Shown piece by piece: positions 24,052 through 33,254 of a stretch of 64,000 nt of DNA. The position numbers and the translations under genes were made by a program. The notes below the pieces were generated by a model, which saw only the letters and a program-made list of their open reading frames with translations, did no database searches and had not been told where the DNA came from. The DNA is taken from contig NZ_CP089932.1 of the NCBI RefSeq assembly GCF_021365465.1, positions 4,278,001 to 4,342,000 on the forward strand, given 5' to 3'. The stretch comes from Erwinia tracheiphila. Lineage in GTDB: Bacteria > Pseudomonadota > Gammaproteobacteria > Enterobacterales > Enterobacteriaceae. How positions within the stretch are numbered: the stretch's first letter is position 1; each line of letters starts with the position of its first letter.

Positions 24052-26912
24052 GCTGCTGTGCTCTCCTCGTCGTGTGCGTCAGTCAGTCCTCGCAACCGGT
24101 CCAGTTTACGGGCAATCAGCTTCGCCGCATCCAGTTCGCTACAGTGATGCTCACGCATCAGCGCCCGGCGTTCCGCCTTTTCCTCTTTCTCCGTCATGCC
24201 CAGCGCGAGATACAGACTGGGGGGAACAGCACGGAACAGCGCCTCAATACGTTTGGCCAGCACCACCCCTTCGGTATAGCAACCTGACAGCTTGCGGGCG
24301 GAAAGTAGTACGGCTTCCTGTTCAGGCGTGAGCGCACGGAACCGGCTGATATCTTTCACCTCCTCCGGTGGCATGGTGAGGCAAATCCACCACTCCGCCA
24401 TGTTCAGCATTTTCTCCGCAATATCCGGAAAGTCCTTCAGGTTCTGCGTGGCCAGCCACAGCCAGGCCCCCAACTTTCGCCACATTTTGACCACTTTGGT
24501 CATATACGGCGACAACAGTGGATTAACCGTCACGATATGCGCCTCATCCACCGCGAAGACAATATCGCGGCCGAGATACTGGTCCCGCTCCGCAATATTG
24601 TTAATCATGTTGGTCATTGACACCATGGTCAGCGCCATCTGCGCTTCATAACCCTCACGCGCCAGATGACCGAGATCCACCAGGGTCACATCCGCTTCAG
24701 GCCACAACTCCCCCTCGCGGTTGAACAGCTCCGCCTCAAAGCTGCCTTCCTGAGTGAACATCCCCAGCGCCTCCGCCATCTCTGCGGCTTTCGCCTTACG
24801 CTGGGCATTACGGACATTCTGCCCCTCATCGCTGTCATCACCGGCAATGCTGTATAACGCTTTCTGCAGGTCAGAAGGCAGCATCTGCCTCCCTTCTTTA
24901 TATGTTGCATGCGCGGCCATCAGCAGCGCTTCACGGATCATAGCCCGGTCGGCACGCTTCATTTCGGCTTCTTCTTTCGGATCGCCGCCCGTTATCATCA
25001 TCCGGGCTGAAATCTCCATCTCACCGAGAATATCCCGTTTATCCTCGTCTTCACCCTCTCCATCGCTGTCAGCATCAATATCGGGGAGGTCGCTTTCATC
25101 AACAGCATGTGCTGCCAGCCCTTCTTCGACCAGTTTATGCGCGTCGGCAAACGGCGGCAGGCTGACCCCACTACCCGGTTTGACGCTTATCTTGTTGACA
25201 GAAAGTCCAAGGCTTTCAAAATAATCAGCCTGCAGGCCAAAACTGTTCCCGGCTTCAGCGATAAACAGACGTGGTCGGTGAACCGCCATCAGCTGAGAAA
25301 AGGCATAACACAGCGTGGCCGACTTACCTGCCCCCGTCGGTCCGAACAACAACAGATGCGCATTCTGGGTACGATCATACTTGTTCAGTGGATCAAACGT
25401 CAGAATATCGCCGCCGCGGTTAAAAAAGCTGAAACCCGGGTTGCCGGTACCGGTTTCCCGCCCGGTAACCGGCAGCAACCCCGCAAGGTGTTGTACCCAG
25501 GTCAGACGGGTGTACCAGTATTTTTTATCGCTGTCCGGGTTAAAACACATTGGCAGCGCCCGCAGCCAGGTATTCAGCGGCCCCACCTCAAATTCCGGTC
25601 GAACCGGCTGCAGACCGGCCCCAAGCAATACGGTGGTCAAATCAAGACGTTTACGCTTAAGATTATCCATATCATCCCCGCGCAGCAGGAAGGTGATCCC
25701 GGCACGATACAGCTTATGCCGGTTTCCCAGATACTCTTTCACCGTTTTCACATCCTGGCGGACACGGCCGGATTCGGTATTCTCCCCGACGGCATTTTTC
25801 GACAGGCGGTTAAACTGTTCTTCCAGCCTGTCCTGCGGCTGCACAACAATCGTCATGCACAGCAGTGTCCCTTCCGGAAACATATCCATCAGCGCGTTGA
25901 TTTTTTTCTCACCACGGGCCTGTTCACCGGTAATGGTACCCGGCTCTGGTGGAGTACGCAGTCTCTCAACCGGCAGCGCACAATGTGGTTTATTATCTAT
26001 CCACCATACGCCGTTTTCCGGATCCGAAACGGGTGGCGTAAACCACAGCGTTTCAGCAAAATCATTGCTGACCGGCGCCACGCCCGCCGGGAAGTTGCGC
26101 GGATCGGCATACGCCGCCTGATGATACAGTGTGGATTTCTCCACCCAGTCCGGAGACGGATTAAACAGGCGCAGCAGCCAACTGTGAACCTGCAGGCCGT
26201 TCTGGCGGGTACAACGAATACCGGCCCCGCCAAGCGCACTTACCACACGTTCACACGCCTGGTTGAGCATCGCCACCGGCGGCATCGGGTCCCGGGACGC
26301 AGATTTCCCGATCCAGCGATAAATAACCATACGGGTGCGACGCTGCTGGCCGCGCCACGGCTGACCGGTGATCAACGCATCGGTAAACAGCCCTTCCGGC
26401 CGCGAGATACTACGGATATGACGTTCCATTTCACCCAGCCAGGCTTCCGTAAATGCCGTGCGTTGCGCATGCGGTTTCACGTAACCGCGTAAGTGGTCCA
26501 GATACGATTCAGCATCATCTTCATCCTGGCAGAAGAACTGTACCACCCAGGGATTCTCGTCATATTCATCAAAACTGTCCTGCAGGGCATCTTCCACCGT
26601 ATCGCGGATCTGCTCGAGCCTGTCATCCGTACGTCCCTCCGTGGCCACCGGCGTCACATCATAAACCGCACCGACAGAAATACCGTCCTCAAGCAGAAGA
26701 CACTCCTCTTCATCCAGGAATTCCACCCAGGGCAGATAATCAATGATGGACGGGTTGGCGTGATACACTTTTGACTCTTCCTGCCGGGTCATCCGGCCCG
26801 GTCGCGTCAGTGGCTCCCGACCATGAATAACCAGAGGAGAATCCTTCCCCTCTGGCTGCCCTGGCATGCCGTCTGGTTTCACTTCATTTTTACGGCCGAA
26901 AAGAGAAAACAT
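24048..26912 (-). CDS. Conjugative transfer ATPase, VirB4/TraC type (PFL_4706 family)
   Basis: A 954-aa cytoplasmic ATPase that powers pilus assembly and transfer. Walker A GPTGAGKSATL near residue 525, Walker B DIVFAVDEAH near 785, then the family-typical LWLATQNLKDFPD. The length fits the PFL_4706 family. An acidic linker with many Asp/Glu lies near residues 610-630. The start overlaps the lipoprotein stop (TAATG), showing tight operon structure. Intact, with no missing motif. Confidence 0.95.
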   Translation of the reverse strand: MFSLFGRKNEVKPDGMPGQPEGKDSPLVIHGREPLTRPGRMTRQEESKVYHANPSIIDYLPWVEFLDEEECLLLEDGISVGAVYDVTPVATEGRTDDRLEQIRDTVEDALQDSFDEYDENPWVVQFFCQDEDDAESYLDHLRGYVKPHAQRTAFTEAWLGEMERHIRSISRPEGLFTDALITGQPWRGQQRRTRMVIYRWIGKSASRDPMPPVAMLNQACERVVSALGGAGIRCTRQNGLQVHSWLLRLFNPSPDWVEKSTLYHQAAYADPRNFPAGVAPVSNDFAETLWFTPPVSDPENGVWWIDNKPHCALPVERLRTPPEPGTITGEQARGEKKINALMDMFPEGTLLCMTIVVQPQDRLEEQFNRLSKNAVGENTESGRVRQDVKTVKEYLGNRHKLYRAGITFLLRGDDMDNLKRKRLDLTTVLLGAGLQPVRPEFEVGPLNTWLRALPMCFNPDSDKKYWYTRLTWVQHLAGLLPVTGRETGTGNPGFSFFNRGGDILTFDPLNKYDRTQNAHLLLFGPTGAGKSATLCYAFSQLMAVHRPRLFIAEAGNSFGLQADYFESLGLSVNKISVKPGSGVSLPPFADAHKLVEEGLAAHAVDESDLPDIDADSDGEGEDEDKRDILGEMEISARMMITGGDPKEEAEMKRADRAMIREALLMAAHATYKEGRQMLPSDLQKALYSIAGDDSDEGQNVRNAQRKAKAAEMAEALGMFTQEGSFEAELFNREGELWPEADVTLVDLGHLAREGYEAQMALTMVSMTNMINNIAERDQYLGRDIVFAVDEAHIVTVNPLLSPYMTKVVKMWRKLGAWLWLATQNLKDFPDIAEKMLNMAEWWICLTMPPEEVKDISRFRALTPEQEAVLLSARKLSGCYTEGVVLAKRIEALFRAVPPSLYLALGMTEKEEKAERRALMREHHCSELDAAKLIARKLDRLRGLTDAHDEESTAA

Positions 26913-27325
26913 TACAGCGCCTCCGTACGTTCACCTGGCATCGCATACTGTGTCTGGCTGTAGAAAGGAAATACAGTGCTATAGCCAGGCACTGGCGTGT
27001 TGCCGCCAGCCAGATGGGGATACAGGTACATCACCATATCCGGGTTGGGCAACCGGGAGAATTGTTGTGAAATTTCACTCTCCTGCGAGCGGCTGTAGCT
27101 GCGATCGTCCTGTGTACCTTTCCGGTGTTCATCGTCGGTTAACGGACGACGCAGCGTGTCCCTCGCAACAGCGGACTGACGAGTGGTTCCCCCTTCACCG
27201 TCTGCCCCGTTCCACAGTTCAAGCATGGTATGCTCGCCAGTCGGCAGCATCTCTTCTTTTGTCGTCGCGCAGCCGTTCAGCAACAGCGCAACGGTGAATA
27301 CCATAACGATCGGTTTCAGATTCAT
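26912..27325 (-). CDS. ICE transfer lipoprotein (TIGR03751 type)
   Basis: A 137-aa lipoprotein: signal peptide and lipobox VALLLNGCAT (Cys 19). The body is polar with TLRRPLTDDEHR and ends with a short aromatic and proline-rich tail. Length, lipobox and position between the VirB4 and TraB-like genes match the conserved lipoprotein of GI-type systems, perhaps a VirB7/TraV analogue in the outer-membrane core complex. Confidence 0.8.
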   Translation of the reverse strand: MNLKPIVMVFTVALLLNGCATTKEEMLPTGEHTMLELWNGADGEGGTTRQSAVARDTLRRPLTDDEHRKGTQDDRSYSRSQESEISQQFSRLPNPDMVMYLYPHLAGGNTPVPGYSTVFPFYSQTQYAMPGERTEAL

Positions 27326-27336
27326 TCGTTTCCCCT

Positions 27337-28842
27337 TCAGTCCAGACCGCCGTTGTCGCTGACCCCACCCGGGAGGGTGAAATCGTAGCGAACCCTGCGG
27401 CCGTTATCTTCATAGTCAATGGCAAGCTGGCGGGTGATATGCACGGCCAGCTTCGCACCCGGCGGCACATAAATCGCGTCAAACGTCTGCCCATAGCGCT
27501 GCTTAACCCAGTCAGTGGTCTCACTCATGCCACCTGAGAGGGCTTTCCCCAGCGCCGCTTCGCCGGCACTGCCGGTCAGCGTGGATGAAATCCCGTTAAC
27601 ATTGTTCTGCGTGGTGTACTGGCCCTCACTGAGAGCTTCCCCGGCAGCGCCGGCAGCAGAGAGCGCAAAGAGAGTAGGCAGATACGTTGACGCGTTAGAC
27701 TTGCGGGTACCGCTGATACAGGGAATACCGTCATTATCCGAAATCCAGCCGATGCCGCCGTCGGTACCGGTTTTATTCTGCGTATTGCCGTTGCCGGTGT
27801 TTTTCCCACTGACGTCTGGCTGGGGCACGGTACGGACCGTACCGTCAGCAAAAACGAAGGTGATGCTGTTCACCTGCCCACGAACGCAGGAGAGAGTCCA
27901 GTCACCGCTGGCGCTGCCGGAGACAATCGCCCCCTCCACATCCGGCAGTTCAATACCATTGGCCGTGAGGTTATCCTTACCAATCAGCACCTTGAAGGGG
28001 TACGGATCGGTCACAGTGCCATTAATCGGAATGCGCCCTAACAACGCCGTCATTGCCCGGCTGCCCACCAGGGTGGAGTTTTCCGGCAGGGTATAGACGG
28101 GTTCAGCGCTGTCCTGCCCCCCCTTCTCGTTCGTGCGGCCCTTAACCTGCTGCTCATAGGCCGCTTTCTGCCGGGTCAGAGGGTTGTTGTCCAGAAAGGA
28201 GGTGGGAAATTGCGGCGAAGCCTTACCACTGGCAGCATCGCGCGGATCGACAGCTTTTTGATCGCCTGGCGTCACCCACATCAGCCCGTCATCGCCCCGG
28301 ATGGCGGTACCATGGGTACTGCCCCCCAGACCATCCAGACCGAGGCCCAGCGGAATATCGCTGTCAGAAGCCGGTTTTGCGCCTGCGGAACCACTGCCGG
28401 TGGTTTTCAGCTGTTCAGACAGTGCCTGCACTTTTGCCAGCAGGCTGGTCTGTTCGTTCTGCAGTTGCTGCTGACGTTTGTCATACTCCTTACGCAGCCC
28501 CTGCACAGCCTCGTCAACCTGCCCGGATACATTAGTGCCGCGCTTACGCAGTTGCTCATTCTCTTTCAGCAAATCAGCATTCTGTTTATCCAGTGTTTTC
28601 TGGCGATCGCGAACGTCGTTCAGCCGGCCTATCAGTGTGCGCAGAGTATCTTCCGGCGTATCACCTTCCACTCCGAGCGCCTTAAGCTCATCCTGTGAGA
28701 GATTTTTCAGTACTGTCGTCACATCACCCGATGAATTCTCTGGTGGTCGCTCTCCTTTACAGCTTTTCAGGCCCACAGCCAGGCCCGCCACCACTACTGC
28801 GGGAACAATAAATTTCACCATGGCATTGGACTTAATCTGCAT
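27337..28842 (-). CDS. TraB/VirB10-like core complex protein (PFL_4705 family)
   Basis: A 501-aa protein with an N-terminal membrane anchor (MVKFIVPAVVVAGLAVGL), a long coiled coil (about residues 70-150, rich in Gln, Lys and Leu), and a C-terminal beta-rich VirB10-like domain including YTLPENSTLVGSRAMTALLGRIPI and YVPPGAKLAVHITRQL. The family bridges inner and outer membranes in the secretion channel. It overlaps the upstream gene by 11 bases. Confidence 0.85.
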   Translation of the reverse strand: MQIKSNAMVKFIVPAVVVAGLAVGLKSCKGERPPENSSGDVTTVLKNLSQDELKALGVEGDTPEDTLRTLIGRLNDVRDRQKTLDKQNADLLKENEQLRKRGTNVSGQVDEAVQGLRKEYDKRQQQLQNEQTSLLAKVQALSEQLKTTGSGSAGAKPASDSDIPLGLGLDGLGGSTHGTAIRGDDGLMWVTPGDQKAVDPRDAASGKASPQFPTSFLDNNPLTRQKAAYEQQVKGRTNEKGGQDSAEPVYTLPENSTLVGSRAMTALLGRIPINGTVTDPYPFKVLIGKDNLTANGIELPDVEGAIVSGSASGDWTLSCVRGQVNSITFVFADGTVRTVPQPDVSGKNTGNGNTQNKTGTDGGIGWISDNDGIPCISGTRKSNASTYLPTLFALSAAGAAGEALSEGQYTTQNNVNGISSTLTGSAGEAALGKALSGGMSETTDWVKQRYGQTFDAIYVPPGAKLAVHITRQLAIDYEDNGRRVRYDFTLPGGVSDNGGLD

Positions 28843-29758
28843 GGCTGACCTCCTTCTTCGCGGTACGAACAGCCTTACGTGCCACGGAAGGTTCAGCGAT
28901 GAATGCGCTCTCCGGCCGCGTGCCCGTCACGATATAGGCTGTGGTGGTATCTTCCGGCGTGCCCACCGGCCCCAGCCAGCGGTGCTGGAACGTCGCCGCG
29001 ACAAACTGTCCCTGCAGGGCCCGGGGATCCAGTACAATCCTGCGGCTGGCAGTATTTTGCAGACGGACGGCCACTACGGCGCGATTTGCCACGCCCCAGG
29101 CGGCCAGCGGCGTGGCCGTTATGGCTTCAGACGGATACAGTGTTGTCAGGCGTTTGGGTAAATGCGGATTCACCGGGCGGATACCCGGCACGGCTTCTAC
29201 CGTACGCAACGGCGCATACAGGCTTTGAGCAGCATAACGGGTCAGCAATACCGGAACGGGGGCGCTGTATTGCACCTTTTTACGCTTCGCCTGTGTACCG
29301 TCATCACTTCCCGGCTGGATGCTGCTGTTTTCCGCCTGCCGACGGGTATCGGCCGCACTGCTTACCGTGTTCACCTCACCGCTGTAGACCAGACGAACGG
29401 GCTCGGAAGGACCTTTTTCACCGGCAGTGACATCGAGAAGAATAACCTCACCGCTTTCCACATCCTGCAATTGCACCCGCGTCTGAGGAAAAGCGCTGTC
29501 GGCCTTCAGGTAGACAGCCCCGCCGGTACTCTGCACACGCAGCTTACCGTTGAGTGCCGGAGGAAAACCCACCCGGACATTTTTATCCACAAATACCACC
29601 CGTTCCAGCCCCACCTGCAGCGGGATTTGCAACGGGATACGCTCCCATTTCATAAATTCATCAGCCTTAGCCAGCTCGCTGTTCAGAGAGACCAGCGGCG
29701 ACAGCAAAAGGGACAGCGCCATCAGCCCGGCGCGGGTATCATTACGGGTCTTCATCAC
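28832..29758 (-). CDS. TraK-like transfer protein (PFL_4704 family)
   Basis: A 308-aa exported protein: signal peptide LMALSLLLSPLVSLNS, then beta-rich sequence (KWERIPLQIPLQVGLERVVF, then VRLVYSG). The pattern and place match the PFL_4704 family, a TraK/VirB9-like member of the outer-membrane core complex. Starts with ATGA overlap of the upstream gene. Confidence 0.85.
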   Translation of the reverse strand: MMKTRNDTRAGLMALSLLLSPLVSLNSELAKADEFMKWERIPLQIPLQVGLERVVFVDKNVRVGFPPALNGKLRVQSTGGAVYLKADSAFPQTRVQLQDVESGEVILLDVTAGEKGPSEPVRLVYSGEVNTVSSAADTRRQAENSSIQPGSDDGTQAKRKKVQYSAPVPVLLTRYAAQSLYAPLRTVEAVPGIRPVNPHLPKRLTTLYPSEAITATPLAAWGVANRAVVAVRLQNTASRRIVLDPRALQGQFVAATFQHRWLGPVGTPEDTTTAYIVTGTRPESAFIAEPSVARKAVRTAKKEVSHAD

Positions 29759-30414
29759 TGAAACACTCCTGATTTCGCGGGAATTTCCGTCGGTGGTGCA
29801 GCCTCCAGACGCTGCGGTACACCGTCATAGCAGTCCAGCGCCAGACCAAACGGATTGCGTTCAGCATCCCCCTCCCAGCGCACAACTTTCAGTGGATAAC
29901 GGACCAGGGCGCGTTTTACCGGTTCAGCATGAAAATACTCATCCGCCACCAGGTCGAGACGTACCACCCAGCTGTCTCTGCTGATAACGCTGACACTCTT
30001 CGACTGATAACCACGGCCGGGGATTTCATAAACCACGCGAACACGGTCAGTCAGTTCACCGGCGTTGCTTCTTTTCCTGGCCTCGGCATTCAGATAGTCC
30101 TGGCAACCCGGCGTCAGATAGGCTGACAACGCATGAATTTTTGCCGGATAATCCACTTCACCATTTTTCGGCCAGGCGTTGAGCTGCTGGAAAATATAGA
30201 AGGCAAAGGAATAGACCGATGACGCCGGTACTTCCCACCAGGGTCGGGTACTGCCAGTACGTAAATCAGGTGGGTTATGGACAGTCAGTTTGTTTGGGGC
30301 CAGCATCCAGCCGGCGCAGGTGATTAACAGGAAAAAGGCCAGCACACCGCAGGCAATACGCAGTGTCAGAATATGCTGATCCCGGTCTTTGACCGCATGA
30401 CGAAAACGGCTCAT
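29755..30414 (-). CDS. TraE/VirB8-like inner-membrane protein (PFL_4703 family)
   Basis: A 219-aa protein with a short cytoplasmic N terminus, one membrane segment near residues 20-40 (LRIACGVLAFFLLITCAGWML) and a periplasmic domain, the PFL_4703 plan. Start chosen at ATG 30414 (MSRFRHAVKD) with GGGAGAG upstream; it overlaps the stop of the previous gene (ATGA). The periplasmic part carries YSFAFYIFQQLNAWPKNGE, typical of the family. Confidence 0.85.
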   Translation of the reverse strand: MSRFRHAVKDRDQHILTLRIACGVLAFFLLITCAGWMLAPNKLTVHNPPDLRTGSTRPWWEVPASSVYSFAFYIFQQLNAWPKNGEVDYPAKIHALSAYLTPGCQDYLNAEARKRSNAGELTDRVRVVYEIPGRGYQSKSVSVISRDSWVVRLDLVADEYFHAEPVKRALVRYPLKVVRWEGDAERNPFGLALDCYDGVPQRLEAAPPTEIPAKSGVFQ

Positions 30415-30767
30415 TTTTCTCTCCCGGTTCGTTTCAGGGACCATCCCCGGGCATCAACGATCAGTGTCGGGTTGCCCAGGCTGTGACGACGTTTGAACGC
30501 CTCCAGCCGCTGCCAGATATAGTTTTCCGGCTTGCCGCGTTTAATGCGGCTCAGCCACCGGCCACCGAAACCGATAACCAGTAACGGTGCCAGTAACATG
30601 CCGGTCGGGATAATGACCCAGCCGGCAAGAGGAATAAATGGCAGAGACAGGAGCAGACCCACGCCCAGACCGGCTAGGGCGGCAAGCCCCATCTCCGGTG
30701 TAGTGAATCCGCGAAACACCACCGGTTCACTGTTCAGACGGTCAGGTAAAAAGCGAATGGTCTGCAT
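30411..30767 (-). CDS. TraL/VirB3-like membrane protein (TIGR03750)
   Basis: A 118-aa protein. RLNSEPVVFRGFTTPEM is followed by two adjacent hydrophobic segments (residues 29-65), then a basic C-terminal part (WQRLEAFKRRHSLGNP). This is the TIGR03750 pattern, a TraL/VirB3-type inner-membrane protein that works with the VirB4 ATPase. Confidence 0.85.
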   Translation of the reverse strand: MQTIRFLPDRLNSEPVVFRGFTTPEMGLAALAGLGVGLLLSLPFIPLAGWVIIPTGMLLAPLLVIGFGGRWLSRIKRGKPENYIWQRLEAFKRRHSLGNPTLIVDARGWSLKRTGREK

Positions 30768-30776
30768 GGGGTCGCC

Positions 30777-31163
30777 TCAGAGAATAATGTCGGCGGACTT
30801 GCCCAGCAGCCAGATAACAGCAACCAGTAACACCACCCCCACTACGATGATGGAGCCAAACTTCGTCCAGGTTGACTTCTCATTCCGGACCTCGGTAAAG
30901 GTATGGACTGCAGCAATCGCCACATTAATGAACGCAATGGCCGCCACCACCAGTCCGCCAATAACGACACCATCCTGCAGATAGCCTTTGATCTGTCCCA
31001 TCAGACCAGATCCGCCATTAGAGGTTGGCGCTTCAACCGTTGGCAGGTCAGCAAATGCGGATTTACAGGTCAGCCAGACCAGAAGCACCAGCGTGAACGT
31101 ACGGTTAATAACGCGGTCAATACCACGACGCACGCGGGTGGCAACAGACGCAAAGTGATACAT
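30777..31163 (-). CDS. Pilin-like membrane protein (PFL_4702 family)
   Basis: A 128-aa protein with a long leader ending near SAFA (about residue 38), then two membrane segments (VVIGGLVVAAIAFINVAIAA and FGSIIVVGVVLLVAVIWLLG), the plan of VirB2/TraA-type conjugative pilins. Matches the PFL_4702 family (TIGR03745). GGAGA lies upstream of the ATG. Confidence 0.85.
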   Translation of the reverse strand: MYHFASVATRVRRGIDRVINRTFTLVLLVWLTCKSAFADLPTVEAPTSNGGSGLMGQIKGYLQDGVVIGGLVVAAIAFINVAIAAVHTFTEVRNEKSTWTKFGSIIVVGVVLLVAVIWLLGKSADIIL

Positions 31164-31193
31164 AAATTTTTCTCCAGAAATTGATTGATTAAT

Positions 31194-31436
31194 TCAACTG
31201 GCAAACATCCAGATACTCACAACCAGCAGGAGCACGGCCCGGATAGCAAAGCGACCCAGCGCAGCATTCCGAACTTTCTCGTTACTCCAGCCGGTCCACA
31301 CATCGGACAGTGCCCATGCGGCCCACAAAAACAGAAAGGCCAGCAACACACCGATGCAGACCAGGTGCAGAATGCTGACCTCGACATTGCCGGAGGCAGC
31401 TTTAAAGGCTGTGGATTGTGCGGAGGTCATTCCCAT
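31194..31436 (-). CDS. Small transfer membrane protein (PFL_4701 family, TIGR03758)
   Basis: An 80-aa protein with two membrane segments (ILHLVCIGVLLAFLFLWAAWAL and FAIRAVLLLVVSIWMFAS) joined by DVWTGWSNEKVRNAALG. This is the TIGR03758 pattern. Its start overlaps the RAQPRD gene stop (TGATG). Confidence 0.85.
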   Translation of the reverse strand: MGMTSAQSTAFKAASGNVEVSILHLVCIGVLLAFLFLWAAWALSDVWTGWSNEKVRNAALGRFAIRAVLLLVVSIWMFAS

Positions 31437-31777
31437 CAGGGACGCTCCCGACGATAATTGCCGCTGACAGATGAAGCCCGGGGTTGGGACCGGGATGGCT
31501 CCAGATAGCGGTCAATACCGGCACGAATGGTGTTTAAATCGGATGTGGCCTGACGGTAGTCAAAAAAGAAACGCCCTTGCTCAGCAGGATCGGCCTGGGC
31601 CGCCGCTACACGGGCACGTTCAAGCGAGGCCTGCACCTGATCCAGCTGGCGCTGGGCTGAGGCAAGCTCGTCTTTTTCTGCCGCCTGTACAGTCGTGGAC
31701 AATGTGGCCAACAGCAACAGACCGGTGATGCCCGGTATGCAGGTAATATATCTCCAGGCCGGACGGGGATGGTTCAT
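31436..31777 (-). CDS. RAQPRD-family ICE protein
   Basis: A 113-aa exported protein: signal peptide ITGLLLLATLSTTVQA, then a helical polar part with QADPAEQGRFFFDYRQATSDL, the position of the RAQPRD signature. ATG 31777 preferred because AAGGAGG precedes it; a GTG two codons earlier overlaps the site. Found in most GI-type transfer clusters; function unknown. The restriction-modification cargo sits directly upstream. Confidence 0.85.
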   Translation of the reverse strand: MNHPRPAWRYITCIPGITGLLLLATLSTTVQAAEKDELASAQRQLDQVQASLERARVAAAQADPAEQGRFFFDYRQATSDLNTIRAGIDRYLEPSRSQPRASSVSGNYRRERP

Positions 31778-32114
31778 ACGCACCTCCTTGAGGATTAACA
31801 GGTGCGTACAGAATGCGCAGCCCGGGAGGGCTGGTCAGCGATAAACTCTATTTGCGTTTTTGAAAATTTATGCAGAAAAATAAACAATGCTGGCAACAGT
31901 GAGAAGGACGATGATGTCGATCATACGGAGACTGAAGTTGTTCGGTATTGTTCACTGCGATACATATTTGCCAGCTGAACATCTAAGTCAACATGGACAC
32001 ACCATGCAGGGAAAATGGCTACGCTATAAAATCAAAAAATGGCGTTCTACAGAGAGTAAGTGCCTGTCTGATCACTTTATGGGATGATACACCCATAGAA
32101 ACGGGAGACATTGA
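31778..32114. other. Divergent intergenic region before the methyltransferase
   Basis: No gene I trust. A plus-strand frame at 31887-32087 (66 aa) has no recognisable fold. The AT-rich part 31845-31890 could hold promoters for either direction. Transcription of the transfer genes downstream must start here or read through from TraD across the opposing restriction genes. Confidence 0.4.
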
Positions 32115-33254
32115 GTGAACATAATACCGATTCGGAGCGATTACGAATGGACCGCGCTGGAATTCTTTGCGGGTATCGGCCTGGCGAGAGCCGGAATGGA
32201 ACAAGTGGGAATTAAAACTGTTTGGTCTAATGACTATGACCTGAACAAAAAATCGATGTACGAAGGCCATTGGAAATCTCACAAACTTTTGCTGGCAGAC
32301 ATTCATACCCTGAAAAGCGAAGACCTGCCGGTCGCAGATGTTGCCTGGGCCTCCTCACCCTGTACGGACCTCAGTCTGGCTGGTAAGCGAGTAGGCCTAA
32401 GGGGAGGCCGGGAATCATCCGCTTTTTTCGGTTTTACTGATCTACTTGCTGGCATGAATGAGCGCAGACCTGAAGTGATCGTTCTTGAAAATGTCACCGG
32501 TCTTGCCTCATCCCATAACAGAGAAGATTTGAGAGCTGCGGTTAAAGAGTTTAACACATTAGGTTATGCAGTTGATGCTATCACCCTGGACGCCCGACGT
32601 TTTGTGCCACAGTCCCGGCCTCGGCTATTCATTATAGGCGCAAAAAATCCAATTGATGGCGGTGAGCAGGATTCGTGCCTGAGGCCGGACTGGCTTTCCT
32701 GGCTACATAAAGACCCTGAAGTACGTACTTTCATGATGCCTTTACCCAAAGCACCTGATCTATTGAGCCATGGCTTCACTCAAGAGATTGAGACTATGGC
32801 TGACAGTGATTCGCGGTGGTGGAATGCTGACAAAGTTGCACTTTTTAAAGAGTCGATGACAACAGTCCAGCGTGAAAGGTTAGAACACTTTGTCGCTCTG
32901 GACAGTACAACTGCCCGCACAGCCTATCGCCGCACACGTAGTGGCATTCCTGTATGGGAAATGAGAGCAGAAGATATTTCCGGGTGCTTACGCACAGCGC
33001 GAGGTGGCTCCTCCAAACAGGCAGTTGTGATCATGGGTCAGGGGACGCTAAAAATCAGATGGATGACCGGGCTTGAGTATGCACGTCTGATGGGGGCTGG
33101 GTGGTACACACTGGAAAATATGCGTGACTCTCAGATTCAATATGGTTTCGGGGACGCCGTCGCGGTTCCTGTTGTTGGCTGGGTGGCCAGGCATATGATC
33201 CTTCCGCATCTGGAGGCGGCAAAAAAATCACAGGGAATAAAAGTGAATGGATAA
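32115..33254 (+). CDS. Cytosine-5 DNA methyltransferase
   Basis: A 379-aa protein that transfers methyl groups to C5 of cytosine. Motif I EFFAGIGLARAG near 16-27, motif IV SSPCTDLSLAG with catalytic Cys 83, motif VI VLENVTG near 123-129, motif VIII QSRPRLFIIG, motif X GFGDAVAVPVVGWV near the end. GTG start with GGGAG upstream. It overlaps the next gene by 8 bases. With the DUF4928 gene it should form a type II restriction-modification pair; recognition site unknown. Opposite in direction to the transfer genes on both sides, hence cargo. Confidence 0.9.
   Translation: MNIIPIRSDYEWTALEFFAGIGLARAGMEQVGIKTVWSNDYDLNKKSMYEGHWKSHKLLLADIHTLKSEDLPVADVAWASSPCTDLSLAGKRVGLRGGRESSAFFGFTDLLAGMNERRPEVIVLENVTGLASSHNREDLRAAVKEFNTLGYAVDAITLDARRFVPQSRPRLFIIGAKNPIDGGEQDSCLRPDWLSWLHKDPEVRTFMMPLPKAPDLLSHGFTQEIETMADSDSRWWNADKVALFKESMTTVQRERLEHFVALDSTTARTAYRRTRSGIPVWEMRAEDISGCLRTARGGSSKQAVVIMGQGTLKIRWMTGLEYARLMGAGWYTLENMRDSQIQYGFGDAVAVPVVGWVARHMILPHLEAAKKSQGIKVNG

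Noticed and set aside
25107..26492. A 461-aa plus-strand frame opposite the VirB4 gene
   Set aside because: The minus strand carries an intact ATPase with all motifs; the plus frame is a low-complexity shadow.
31887..32087. Control protein for the restriction-modification system
   Set aside because: The 66-aa frame lacks a helix-turn-helix and looks like translated non-coding sequence.
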